Source: Calditrichota bacterium | GTDB lineage: Bacteria > Calditrichota > Calditrichia > RBG-13-44-9 > J075 | Direction: 5' to 3' | Length of the DNA: 21,771 nt | Assembly: GCA_024275555.1 (NCBI GenBank) | Contig: JAJRYW010000228.1 | Location: 1-21,771, forward strand | Shown: piece by piece, positions 14,903-21,771 of the stretch | How the letters are laid out: each line of letters starts with the position of its first letter | Numbering within the stretch: position 1 is the first letter of the stretch | Program-made: the position numbers and the translations under genes | The notes under the pieces: generated by a model | Seen by the model: only the letters and a program-made list of their open reading frames with translations | Told to the model about the DNA's origin: nothing | Database searches by the model: none

Positions 14903-17677
14903 TTACCTCAGCAGGATCATCTTCATTACCCGGGAGTGGTCAGTGTATTTTACTTTGTAGAAATAAATACCGCTGCTGACCCGGAATCCGGCGTCGCTCT
15001 TGCCATCCCAGGTTACGGTGTAGAATCCCGGTTCCCGGGTTGCATTGAGTAATGTCTTCACTTTTTGCCCCAGGGAATTGAAGACGGCGACTTCAACCCG
15101 GCTTTTTTCGGGGATGGCAAATTTGATTTGAGTGCTGGGATTGAAGGGGTTGGGATAGTTTTGCCATACTTCAAAAGTCGCCGGTACCGCAGCGTCTTGA
15201 GTCAGTTTTAAGGTGTGCACCCGGGGGTCGGAAATCCGGATGAGGGCGCCGTCGCTAAGCCGGTGGGAGCGAACTTCTTTACCTTCACGCATCTCTACCA
15301 AAAACAAGGGCCGGCTGCCAAGATCGCTGTGCTGCAGATTGGAAACTTCAACGCTGAGCGGGTAGCGGGGGGCTTGCAGGCGGATCAGCCCTTCGACGCC
15401 GTTGATTAACCGGTAATCGTCCCGGAAGCGGGCGTCAAACGCTCCGGCGGGCGGGGTGGGCGGCAACTGCCTGGCCGCCTGGGGCAACTCCTCATCCAAC
15501 AGAACCCCAAAATAAAGAGACTGCTCCGCTCCGCCGCTTGCACGGATATGAAGCGCCGGGAGAGTTTCCCAATCGAGGTATGCGAGGGGTTTTTCGGGAA
15601 TTGTTTTGAATCCGCTGCACGTGAGGGTAATAACCCCGGTAGCGTTGGCGTTCAGCCAATATCCTTTGCCTTGTTCCACGGTGTCGGAAGCGGCATAGGC
15701 GCCGTTAAATTCAAACAGGGAATTGGGGGTGATGATGCTCCCCGGATCGCTGATGTTGGCCAGCGCGACATTGCAGGCCGGTCCGGAGATCATGTTCCAG
15801 CCTTGCATCAGGGTCAGGCTGAGCTGGTAGCTCGCTTTACCGGTAATGTTGTAGGTGGTGTCTGCCGGGAAATTCAGCCAATAGCCCACACCCACCTGAA
15901 AGGTGTCTTCCAGAAAATAACTGCCGTTAAATCCAAACAGGGAATTATTATTGGCCGAGGGGAAGACCGATTTGTAAAACATGTCCGAAGTGGTGCTGGG
16001 TAAACCGAGCATATTCCACCCGGCCGTGACCGGCTTTACTAAGGTGGTCTGGCTGGGAGCGCTGACGGTAACGATGATGCTTGCATCCGTGCGTAAATTG
16101 TTGGCGTCGACGGCTCTTAGCGTAAGGGTGGCTGTGCCGGTGTAGCCTGCGGTTGCCGAAAGCGTTAAAATTCCCGAGGCGCTGTCATAGCTGCGAAGCA
16201 GTGAGTCGTTGCTGGAAAAGAAGGTGTAGCTAAGCGAGGAATCCGGCTGGTCTGCATCGGAGACCAGGCTCCAGATATTCAGGAGCACGGTTGAGTCCGC
16301 CGGAAAGCGAATTGTGTCCGGAAGCCCGCTGAAGACCGGGGGATTTTCAATCAACGTTAGAGTATAGCTGCCTGTGTTGGTTCCGTTGTCGTCGTGGAGT
16401 AAGATGCTGTAGTCGCCGGCGCTGGTAAGCAGCAACGGTGAAATGGTAAGCAGCCCGTCGACTGTGGAGGAAATCAGTTTGGTTCCGGCGGGATCATATA
16501 CTTCCAGGGTGGATTTTATAAAGGAGTTTTCTTCTACCTTAATATAGACGGTGTCGTTAAGGCCGGCGGTGAAGCTATAGGAACGTATCTGGGCCATTCG
16601 GGTCAGAGAATCGACTGTTTGCGATCCGTAAATAATCGGTGTTGCGCCGGACGGCGGATTGGTTTTTTGGAGAAACATTCCAAACACCCCGGTGTCATTG
16701 GAGCCGTTATCTTCGGCCAAAAGAGTATAACTGCCGGTTGCGGAAAGCGGAACCGTGTCCAGCTCGGTGAAGTCGTTGTTCCAGGTGGAGCTAAGTAAAA
16801 CCCCGGCCGGAGAGTAGAGAGACAGCATGGGTTCCATAGGATTTAAACTGTCGCTCATCATGGCGACGAGGATATCCCCGGTGCTGCCGTTAAAGGTATA
16901 CATTTTTATCTGAGCAGTATTTATCAGTGTGTCCCGCTGAAGAGAACCGTAGCTGATCCCGGCGGCGCTGGCCGGACTTTGAAGCTTATCAAGAAACAAG
17001 CCGTAAGCGCCAAGGGCGTTACTCCCCACATCGGAAGCGAAAAGGGAATAGAGGCCGGTTGTGGGGAGGGTGAGGGTGTCAACCCGTACGTTGGTATTGT
17101 CCCCGGAAATGGAAAGGATGCGGGTTCCATCCGGCTTATAGACCTCGAGGGCCGGTTCCAGGTTGCCGGAATTGTCGTGCATGTTGATAATCAGCAGATC
17201 GCCTCCGGCGCCGCTAAAGGTATAACTTTTCAGTTCTGCCTGAATGGTAAAGGAGTCAACCAGAGAAGCGCCGTACGATATCGAGGCGGCGCCAACCGGG
17301 TTAGCCGTGCGCTGAAGGAAAAGTGCATAGCTGCCGGCCTCATCAAAATCCCGGTCGTACGATAAAAGCGTGTAGGCGCCGGTCTGGGGAACAGCAAAGG
17401 TGTCAATCCGGGCTAAATCGCTGGCATTGCTGCTTTGAATAAGCCAGCCGGCCGAATTGTATAATTCTAATTGAGGCTCGATCTGGCCGGGAATATCCCG
17501 GGACTGGATGATAATTCTCTCGCCGGAGGCGGCGCTGAAGGTGTATGTTTTGATATCGACCGGGCCGCTTAACGTGTCAATGCGGGCGCTGCCGTAGGAA
17601 ATGGCAATGCTGCCGGGAGGCGGATTCAGCTTCTGGATATAGGTGCGAAAATCGCCGCTGTTGTTTCCGAAAAAATC
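14903..17677 (-). CDS. Exported repeat protein with T9SS sorting domain, part after the in-frame TAG
   Basis: Continues the frame of the 17678-18991 segment directly after a TAG; I read every codon between 17677 and 17183 and found no further stop. The first available start codon is ATG 17182, inside a repeat and without a sensible beginning, so the ORF from there is a fragment, not a gene of its own. It finishes the fourth ~100-residue beta-rich unit and adds four more (each with ISYG...D(T/S), (R/K)SYTF, LE(V/L)Y.P.G, GSYTLLL.D). Then follow a cadherin/Ig-like domain (PVFSGLPDTIRFPADSTVLL), two GWNM modules (AGWNMLGLP and QGWNMISGP, each with GYWLN), and the C-terminal type IX sorting domain YPNPFNPSTQIKFAIPEK ending FYKVKYTDHSRVMKMILLR. 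Expected at the cell surface or outside. Function unknown. Confidence 0.85.
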   Translation of the reverse strand, partial: DFFGNNSGDFRTYIQKLNPPPGSIAISYGSARIDTLSGPVDIKTYTFSAASGERIIIQSRDIPGQIEPQLELYNSAGWLIQSSNASDLARIDTFAVPQTGAYTLLSYDRDFDEAGSYALFLQRTANPVGAASISYGASLVDSFTIQAELKSYTFSGAGGDLLIINMHDNSGNLEPALEVYKPDGTRILSISGDNTNVRVDTLTLPTTGLYSLFASDVGSNALGAYGLFLDKLQSPASAAGISYGSLQRDTLINTAQIKMYTFNGSTGDILVAMMSDSLNPMEPMLSLYSPAGVLLSSTWNNDFTELDTVPLSATGSYTLLAEDNGSNDTGVFGMFLQKTNPPSGATPIIYGSQTVDSLTRMAQIRSYSFTAGLNDTVYIKVEENSFIKSTLEVYDPAGTKLISSTVDGLLTISPLLLTSAGDYSILLHDDNGTNTGSYTLTLIENPPVFSGLPDTIRFPADSTVLLNIWSLVSDADQPDSSLSYTFFSSNDSLLRSYDSASGILTLSATAGYTGTATLTLRAVDANNLRTDASIIVTVSAPSQTTLVKPVTAGWNMLGLPSTTSDMFYKSVFPSANNNSLFGFNGSYFLEDTFQVGVGYWLNFPADTTYNITGKASYQLSLTLMQGWNMISGPACNVALANISDPGSIITPNSLFEFNGAYAASDTVEQGKGYWLNANATGVITLTCSGFKTIPEKPLAYLDWETLPALHIRASGGAEQSLYFGVLLDEELPQAARQLPPTPPAGAFDARFRDDYRLINGVEGLIRLQAPRYPLSVEVSNLQHSDLGSRPLFLVEMREGKEVRSHRLSDGALIRISDPRVHTLKLTQDAAVPATFEVWQNYPNPFNPSTQIKFAIPEKSRVEVAVFNSLGQKVKTLLNATREPGFYTVTWDGKSDAGFRVSSGIYFYKVKYTDHSRVMKMILLR

Positions 17678-18991
17678 CTATACGAACAGAATAAACGGGC
17701 CGGCATGGGGAAAGGTAATTGTATCAATCCGGGTTACCGTATTATCCTGGACATGCCGTAAAAGTACTCCGGTAGAATCATAGATCTCCATGGCCGGGCG
17801 GAAGGCCGGGTCGAGAGAACGGGTAATTACCGTTGCAACATCTCCGGAATCCGAATTAAAGGTAAAGGTGCGCATCTGAATGGCATGGGTTGTTGTATCG
17901 TTGTGCGCTGATCCGTATGATGTGGCAATTGCCCCCACCGGCAGGTTGAGATTCTGAACGAATAAAGCAAATGATGCCGTGCTGGTTGCGTTAAAATCCG
18001 TTATAAAAATGTAATAGGTTCCGGTCGTGTTGAGCGGGACCGAGGCTGAATGTAATAAACCGGTGGTGGATTGGTCGTAGATAAGCTCTCCGGAAGGATC
18101 GAATACTTCAAAACGGATTTTAAAATTAGCCGAAATACCCTTTGCCTGGGAAAGAATCGCCTCTCCGGCCGTAGCAGAAAACTGGAATACTTTTATCCCG
18201 ATAGGGCTGGATAAAGAATCTGTAAGAACCTGCCCAAAAGTCAGGTTCCGGGTAATCGATGGGGAGTCGGTGCTTTCCAGGGTGAGCTGAAAGCTCCCCA
18301 CCGAGGCGCCGGAGATTGCCGTAATCAGGAAACTGTAAGTCCCGGTTACATTTAAATGAACCGTATCGGTGCGGACAAAAGAGCTTCCGGCCAATTTTTT
18401 TATCTGAAGCCCATTCGGATCATAAAGCTCGACCTGAATGCCGGTGCTCAAGCTTTGATTCAATATTTGGCTGACAATAATTCCCCCGCTTGACCCGCTA
18501 AAGGTATAGGTCTTCATTTCCGTAAATTGGGTCAGTGAATCGGTGAGAAGGTCCCCGAAATTCACTAAAGTGGAATTCACCGGCGGGTTAATTTTTTGCA
18601 GGGAGATGGCATAAGTTCCGGTGGTGTCGTTCCCGCCGTCGCTTACCTGAATTTCATAAACCCCGCTTTCATTGAGGGTAACACGGTCAATGCGGGCTAA
18701 TCCCCGGGATTGGGATTTATTGAGTGAGGTTCCGGTGGGGGAATTGAGCACTATCCGGGAATCCAGGCTGTCGCTTCCATTGGTGCTGTGCATCTGGATG
18801 ATGACGATGTCTCCGACAGAACCGTTGAATTGGAAGATATCGACTTCACCATTGACGGAAATGGCGCCGGTTTTAGTCTCCCCATAAGAAATTGCAACGG
18901 TGTCAGCTACTTCGGGACCGGCAAAAATGTACGAGAATGAAATTAACATGAGAAGAAATGATAAGCTCCACACACGGATACTATTATTCAT
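17678..18991 (-). CDS. Exported repeat protein, N-terminal part ending at an in-frame TAG
   Basis: Start chosen at ATG 18991: it begins a clear signal peptide (MNN-SIRVW-SLSFLLMLISFSYIFA, cleavage likely after FA) and has GGAG five bases upstream; the frame is open further up to 19132, but those 47 codons would hide the signal peptide. Four ~100-residue beta-rich repeats follow, resembling bacterial pre-peptidase (PPC)-like units: each has (I/V)xYG near its start, an xYTF or xFQF strand, a DP(N/S)G turn, and a GTYxxxxTD-like end. The fourth unit breaks at codon 438 (TAG, 17678-17680) in the final strand. In the other units that column holds S, A, T, Y, S, E or H, so TAC, TCG or GAG to TAG are possible single changes. 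The full reading frame would be about 1360 codons. Confidence 0.85.
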   Translation of the reverse strand: MNNSIRVWSLSFLLMLISFSYIFAGPEVADTVAISYGETKTGAISVNGEVDIFQFNGSVGDIVIIQMHSTNGSDSLDSRIVLNSPTGTSLNKSQSRGLARIDRVTLNESGVYEIQVSDGGNDTTGTYAISLQKINPPVNSTLVNFGDLLTDSLTQFTEMKTYTFSGSSGGIIVSQILNQSLSTGIQVELYDPNGLQIKKLAGSSFVRTDTVHLNVTGTYSFLITAISGASVGSFQLTLESTDSPSITRNLTFGQVLTDSLSSPIGIKVFQFSATAGEAILSQAKGISANFKIRFEVFDPSGELIYDQSTTGLLHSASVPLNTTGTYYIFITDFNATSTASFALFVQNLNLPVGAIATSYGSAHNDTTTHAIQMRTFTFNSDSGDVATVITRSLDPAFRPAMEIYDSTGVLLRHVQDNTVTRIDTITFPHAGPFILFV

Positions 18992-19613
18992 CGTTTCTCC
19001 ATCCTTTGTTTTTGGTAATACGTAGGGGAGTGTTGAGGGAGGAATCTTTAAATGGTTCTCGGTTCTATTCATCCCTGATCCCTTATCTCCCAATAGATTA
19101 AACTTCCGGCCTAACTTTCTATTGTCGTCCATCTAAGGTGAAAATTAATTGAAACCAAAAGATAAATTGTGATTTTTAAATCAAATTTAAGTGTGAGATT
19201 CTTAACCTTTTTCCGAGTAAAATTTGCCCGAAGCTTGCCCAGGCAGATAATTTGAAAACAGACTTTTGGTTTACAGAGAAAAATCAAAAATTCCCAGTTT
19301 TTTCCTAAATTTTCATAACCTTCCGTCGATACTTGTGCTATTCAATTTTTAAAATATTGGGATAACAACTGACAATTCAGGCTTTTTCATGTATTTAAAT
19401 TTAAAAAATGTGATCCCAGTTAATTTAAAAGATTAAATAACAATTCATATTGGGCGATAATTTTTGAGGGTCTTTCTGTGAAGGTCCTCAAGCTATTTGG
19501 GAGTTGAAGATTGGCAGGGGAAGTAAAGCTTCGGTTTTGACCACGCTAATCCAAACCAAGACAATTTTCTTTTTCACTAATCTACTCATCTTTATGATAG
19601 AAGGGGTAATAAT
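18992..19613. other. AT-rich divergent intergenic region
   Basis: About 620 bases between two divergent exported-protein genes, so it must hold both promoters. Composition drops sharply to AT-rich runs (TTTAAATTTAAAAAA around 19393-19407). A hairpin TTGAGG (19464-19469) with CCTCAA (19486-19491) containing CTT/AAG lies about 120 bases before the rightward gene. No open frame with motif support. Promoter elements could not be placed with confidence. Confidence 0.5.
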
Positions 19614-20756
19614 ATGGACAAAGTAAAGCTACTGTGGTTATTTGTATGTGTTGTGCTCGTTGGGCCCTTATCCGCTCAAACTTTTGAGTTTGATTTAACT
19701 ATAGTTGATGGCCTGGGTAATTCCCAAGTGTTGACGATTGGGATGGACCCGGCAGCCCTGGATACGGTGGATGCTTTAGATCTTCTTTCTCCCCCTTTGC
19801 CCCCCAGCGGCTCCTTCGGTGCACAACTTGAGTTTCCCTCTATTGGGGATACGTATTTTAAAGATATGCGCACCAGCACCACAGCGACCACGACATATTA
19901 TCTGCGCTACCAGCCGCAGACCGGCGGCAACCTGGTGATGAGCTGGGATAACGGTTTGCTGGTTAATCCCGGTACAATGGTGTTGACCGACGACATAACC
20001 GGAAGTGTTGTGAATGTGGACATGTTAAACCAGAGTAGTTTTGATTTAACCGGGAATGCTTTTATGGTGGATAAATGCCGCATCGTCGTCAACGCCACCA
20101 CGGACGACCCCAAACCGGTGGAATTGTCGGCTTTCTTTGCTGCGGGCGGTAATAACAAGATCACCTTGCGCTGGACCACCCAAAGCGAGATAGGCAACCT
20201 GGGATTTGAGATTTACCGCTCTAACGACCGGGAAGGCGTCTACAATCAGATTGCCTCCTACACCAGTTATTCTGACCTGGAAGGCGCCGGAAACAGCAAT
20301 CAGCCCATCCACTACCGTTTTGCCGATCACCAGGTGGTAAACGATCTTACCTACTGGTATAAATTAGCGGCGGTAGACTTTAACGGGGGAGTTGAATTCT
20401 TTGGCCCGATATCCGGAATTGCCGTGCAGAACGATGTGGAAATAATCACCACCGGTAACGTACCGGATGTGTTTGCTTTACGCGACAACTACCCCAACCC
20501 CTTCAATCCGTCGACGAAAATTGCTTTCGATCTTCCCCAGGTGTCCGGCGGGCATGGCCTCGTCCAACTGGTGATTTTCGATGTGCTGGGACGTAAAGTG
20601 CGCACCCTGGTTAACAGCAGTCTTGCTCCCGGATCGTACATCCTGGAATGGGACGGCCGCAATGATTTTGGGCAGGCGGTTCCCAGCGGCGTGTACCTCT
20701 ATGGAATCCGCAGCTTGAACTTCACCTCGTTCAAGAAAATGATGCTCATCAAATAA
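19614..20756 (+). CDS. Exported protein with fibronectin-like and T9SS C-terminal domain
   Basis: 380 residues. A signal peptide (MDKVKLLWLFVCVVLVGPLS, cleavage probably after SAQ) is followed by a beta-rich domain of unknown type (about 22-165) with acidic and Thr-rich strands. A fibronectin-III-like segment (PVELSAFFAAGGNNKITLRW, then TTQSEIGNLGFEIYRS) spans about 167-275; this 'PVEL..F.A....+.LxW.T..E..N.GFEI.RS' pattern is frequent in Bacteroidota and Calditrichota surface proteins. The end is a type IX secretion C-terminal domain: NYPNPFNPSTKIAFDLP, VFDVLGRKV-like strand (VIFDVLGRKVRTL), PGSYILEWDGRND and SGVYLYGIRS. AAGGGG seven bases before ATG supports the start. It follows a 620-base AT-rich gap and is closed by its own terminator, so it is monocistronic. 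Molecular function unknown; surface localisation is well supported. Confidence 0.88.
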   Translation: MDKVKLLWLFVCVVLVGPLSAQTFEFDLTIVDGLGNSQVLTIGMDPAALDTVDALDLLSPPLPPSGSFGAQLEFPSIGDTYFKDMRTSTTATTTYYLRYQPQTGGNLVMSWDNGLLVNPGTMVLTDDITGSVVNVDMLNQSSFDLTGNAFMVDKCRIVVNATTDDPKPVELSAFFAAGGNNKITLRWTTQSEIGNLGFEIYRSNDREGVYNQIASYTSYSDLEGAGNSNQPIHYRFADHQVVNDLTYWYKLAAVDFNGGVEFFGPISGIAVQNDVEIITTGNVPDVFALRDNYPNPFNPSTKIAFDLPQVSGGHGLVQLVIFDVLGRKVRTLVNSSLAPGSYILEWDGRNDFGQAVPSGVYLYGIRSLNFTSFKKMMLIK

Positions 20757-20787
20757 CGCATACCACACCGGAAATGGATGTGTAATG

Positions 20788-20815
20788 AAAAGGCTTCCTC
20801 CCCGGGAAGCCTTTT
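20788..20815 (+). terminator. Intrinsic terminator after the exported protein gene
   Basis: AAAAGGCTTCC (20788-20798), loop TCCCCG, GGAAGCCTTTT (20805-20815). A strong GC stem with an A-run before and T-run after; it can also work leftward. Confidence 0.85.
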
Positions 20816-20908
20816 CTGCTTTATACGGCCAAAATATTTACTTGCCTGCCCCCGTTGCCAATCCTATACTGGATGAACCCGTCAACGACAACGAACAGGA
20901 GGAAAAGA

Positions 20909-21271
20909 ATGAGCAAGTTTATTCTCCGGACAGACCCGATAAGAATACCCACTACGGACGGAAAATTGATCGAAGAACACTTTGGCCGGGCCAGCACCAG
21001 TCACCAGAGCTTCAGCCTGGCGCGCATGGTTGCTCCCCCGGGATGGGCGGAGCCGGCCCAAAAACCGGAATTTGATGAATTGACCATCCTGATTTCCGGG
21101 CGAAAAAAAATCGAGGTGGATGGCCGCGAGGTTATTCTGGAAGCCAACCAGTCGCTCCTGGTGGAAAAAGGCTGCCGGGTGCGTTATTCCAACCCTTTTG
21201 ATGAGCCCGCCGAATATTGGTCCGTGTGTATGCCGGCCTTTTCTCCGGATACGGTTCACCGGGAGGAATAA
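20909..21271 (+). CDS. Small cupin-fold protein
   Basis: 120 residues, one cupin barrel: RMVAPPGWAEPAQKPEFDE gives the first conserved stretch, LTILISGRKKIEVDGREVIL the middle strands with the Gly of motif 1, and QSLLVEKGCRVRYSNPFDEP the motif 2 region. Cupins of this size are often metal-dependent isomerases, dioxygenases or sugar-binding regulators. Here the usual HxH of motif 1 is replaced (AQKPEFDE), and only the acidic residues remain, so metal binding in the canonical way is doubtful. ATG 20909 is preceded by AGGAGG six bases away; the in-frame TTG-like extension to 20855 is untranslated leader. It lies alone between a terminator and a repeat region, and no substrate can be deduced. EutQ-like or general cupin_2 membership is possible. 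Confidence 0.85.
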   Translation: MSKFILRTDPIRIPTTDGKLIEEHFGRASTSHQSFSLARMVAPPGWAEPAQKPEFDELTILISGRKKIEVDGREVILEANQSLLVEKGCRVRYSNPFDEPAEYWSVCMPAFSPDTVHREE

Positions 21272-21337
21272 TGTTCTCAGTCATTCAGTACCGGACACTT
21301 TTTTGTTTTTCTTCGGCTATTTGTAAAATAGGCTGTC

Positions 21338-21362
21338 ATTCCCGCATGTTTTTAGCGGGAAT
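21338..21362. repeat. ATTCCCGC/GCGGGAAT hairpin element
   Basis: ATTCCCGC (21338-21345) and GCGGGAAT (21355-21362) form a perfect 8-bp stem with loop ATGTTTTTA. The TCATTCCCGC...GCGGGAATC arrangement is a common intergenic palindrome in many bacterial genomes. It ends exactly where the tandem duplication begins. It may act as the cupin's terminator, although no T-run follows. Confidence 0.55.
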
Positions 21363-21584
21363 CTTGCTACCGTGCACTTTTTTATAGCCACTGATTTGCA
21401 CGGATAAACACGGATATGATAGAATAAAACTAAAATTTTTCTGCCTTAGTTGATCAATATCCTCAATTTTGAGCTTGCTACCGTGCACTTTTTTATAGCC
21501 ACTGATTTGCACGGATAAACACGGATATGATAGAATAAAACTAAAATTTTTCTGCCTTAGTTGATCAATATCCTCAATTTTGAG
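21363..21584. repeat. Perfect tandem duplication of a 111-bp non-coding unit
   Basis: Copy one is 21363-21473 and copy two 21474-21584; I compared them base by base and see no difference. Flanking bases differ on both sides, so the unit is exactly 111 bp and there are exactly two copies. The unit contains CACGGATaaaCACGGAT, the phrase CCACTGATTTGCACGGAT, and no open frame of interest. Identity implies a recent duplication, or an assembly artefact. Confidence 0.9.
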
Positions 21585-21636
21585 TGAAAATATCTATAAA
21601 AAACCATTAAAGAGATAATAAATCCGTGAAAATCAG
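21391..21636. repeat. 15-bp inverted repeat arms ending at the intron insertion point
   Basis: CTGATTTGCACGGAT occurs at 21391-21405 and, in copy two, 21502-21516. ATCCGTGAAAATCAG (21622-21636) is its reverse complement with one mismatch. The right arm ends at the base before the group II intron. The intervening sequence has no gene. Confidence 0.6.
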
Positions 21637-21771
21637 GTGCGCCAGGCTAAGGCTGGCGAGTCTTATAAGTTGAAAGGTACTTATCATGATAATTGCTTGT
21701 TTAATCATGTAGTCAATCGAGCGTAGTCTGGAGTAATCCAGCCTGCGAAGCCTCGTGCGACGAAAGTGTGA
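21637..21771 (+). mobile_element. 5' end of a group II intron (domain I), cut by the window edge
   Basis: Begins GTGCGCCAGG, fitting the group II intron 5' consensus GUGYGNC. What follows matches domain I layout: CGCCAG/CTGGCG stem (21640-21658), then GAGTC, then an ATAAGT/ACTTAT hairpin whose loop TGAAAGGT parallels the AAGGTAC stretch of the Lactococcus Ll.LtrB intron (there GTAGT...AAGGTACTAC). Next are CATGAT/ATCATG and CTGGA/TCCAG hairpins. The reverse transcriptase/maturase gene and domains II-VI would lie beyond base 21771. A group II intron is a self-splicing RNA and retroelement. Class (B, C, D or other) cannot be assigned from 135 bases. Confidence 0.72.

Noticed and set aside
15548..16003. 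151-codon plus-strand frame opposite the repeat protein
   Set aside because: Shadow of the minus-strand gene whose GWNM and Ig-like motifs are clear.
21272..21636. A small gene such as a GxxExxY protein in the repeat region
   Set aside because: No open frame with a start, ribosome site or motif; only palindrome and repeat DNA.
1..21771. Global reassignment of UAA/UAG to an amino acid
   Set aside because: murB, ftsQ, the kinase, cutA, the eIF2B-like gene, cdsA and both T9SS genes end with TAA at the expected family end, so UAA is a normal stop here.

Overview
The window looks like chromosome from a Gram-negative bacterium of the Fibrobacterota-Chlorobiota-Bacteroidota (FCB) sphere, most likely a Calditrichota- or KSB1-like lineage. 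The evidence is two large exported proteins ending in the 'NYPNPFNPST...' type IX secretion C-terminal domain, a Shine-Dalgarno-using dcw cluster, and a very large PAS-rich hybrid kinase. The taxonomic call is inference.

Layout. (1) 2-4761, + strand: the division and cell-wall cluster murC (5' end outside the window)-murB-ftsQ-ftsA-ftsZ, tightly packed. ftsZ has an in-frame TAA at codon 285, after which the same frame continues with a normal FtsZ C-terminal region carrying two LDxPTFLR tail motifs. (2) 4762-5542: a 780-bp stretch with no convincing gene but much structure: a minus-strand terminator, a symmetrical 14-bp-period repeat, two strong hairpins, and a TATAAT followed by hairpins and a terminator that could mark a small RNA. 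(3) 5543-10525: a 1660-residue membrane hybrid histidine kinase (8 PAS, 1 GAF, HisKA, ATPase, receiver). (4) 10518-11534, minus: an uncharacterised protein, perhaps a cysteine-less relative of PflX-type radical-SAM proteins. (5) 11734-14797, +: cutA, an eIF2B/ribose-1,5-bisphosphate-isomerase-like gene, a response regulator without a DNA-binding domain, and cdsA, closed by a symmetric terminator. (6) 14903-18991, minus: a roughly 1360-codon exported repeat protein with a T9SS domain, broken by an in-frame TAG. (7) 19614-20756, +: a second exported T9SS protein with its own terminator. (8) 20909-21271, +: a cupin. (9) 21272-21771: a hairpin, a perfect 2 x 111-bp tandem duplication, and the 5' end of a group II intron that runs off the window.

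How the parts relate. The first block makes peptidoglycan precursors and the division ring. The middle holds signalling proteins (hybrid kinase, receiver protein) and housekeeping genes with no obvious shared pathway. The last third is surface and secreted proteins followed by mobile and repeat DNA. The points most worth checking are the two single-codon interruptions (ftsZ TAA, repeat-protein TAG), the group II intron at the right edge, and the structured ftsZ-kinase gap. I did not find a convincing new multi-gene defence or metabolic system.
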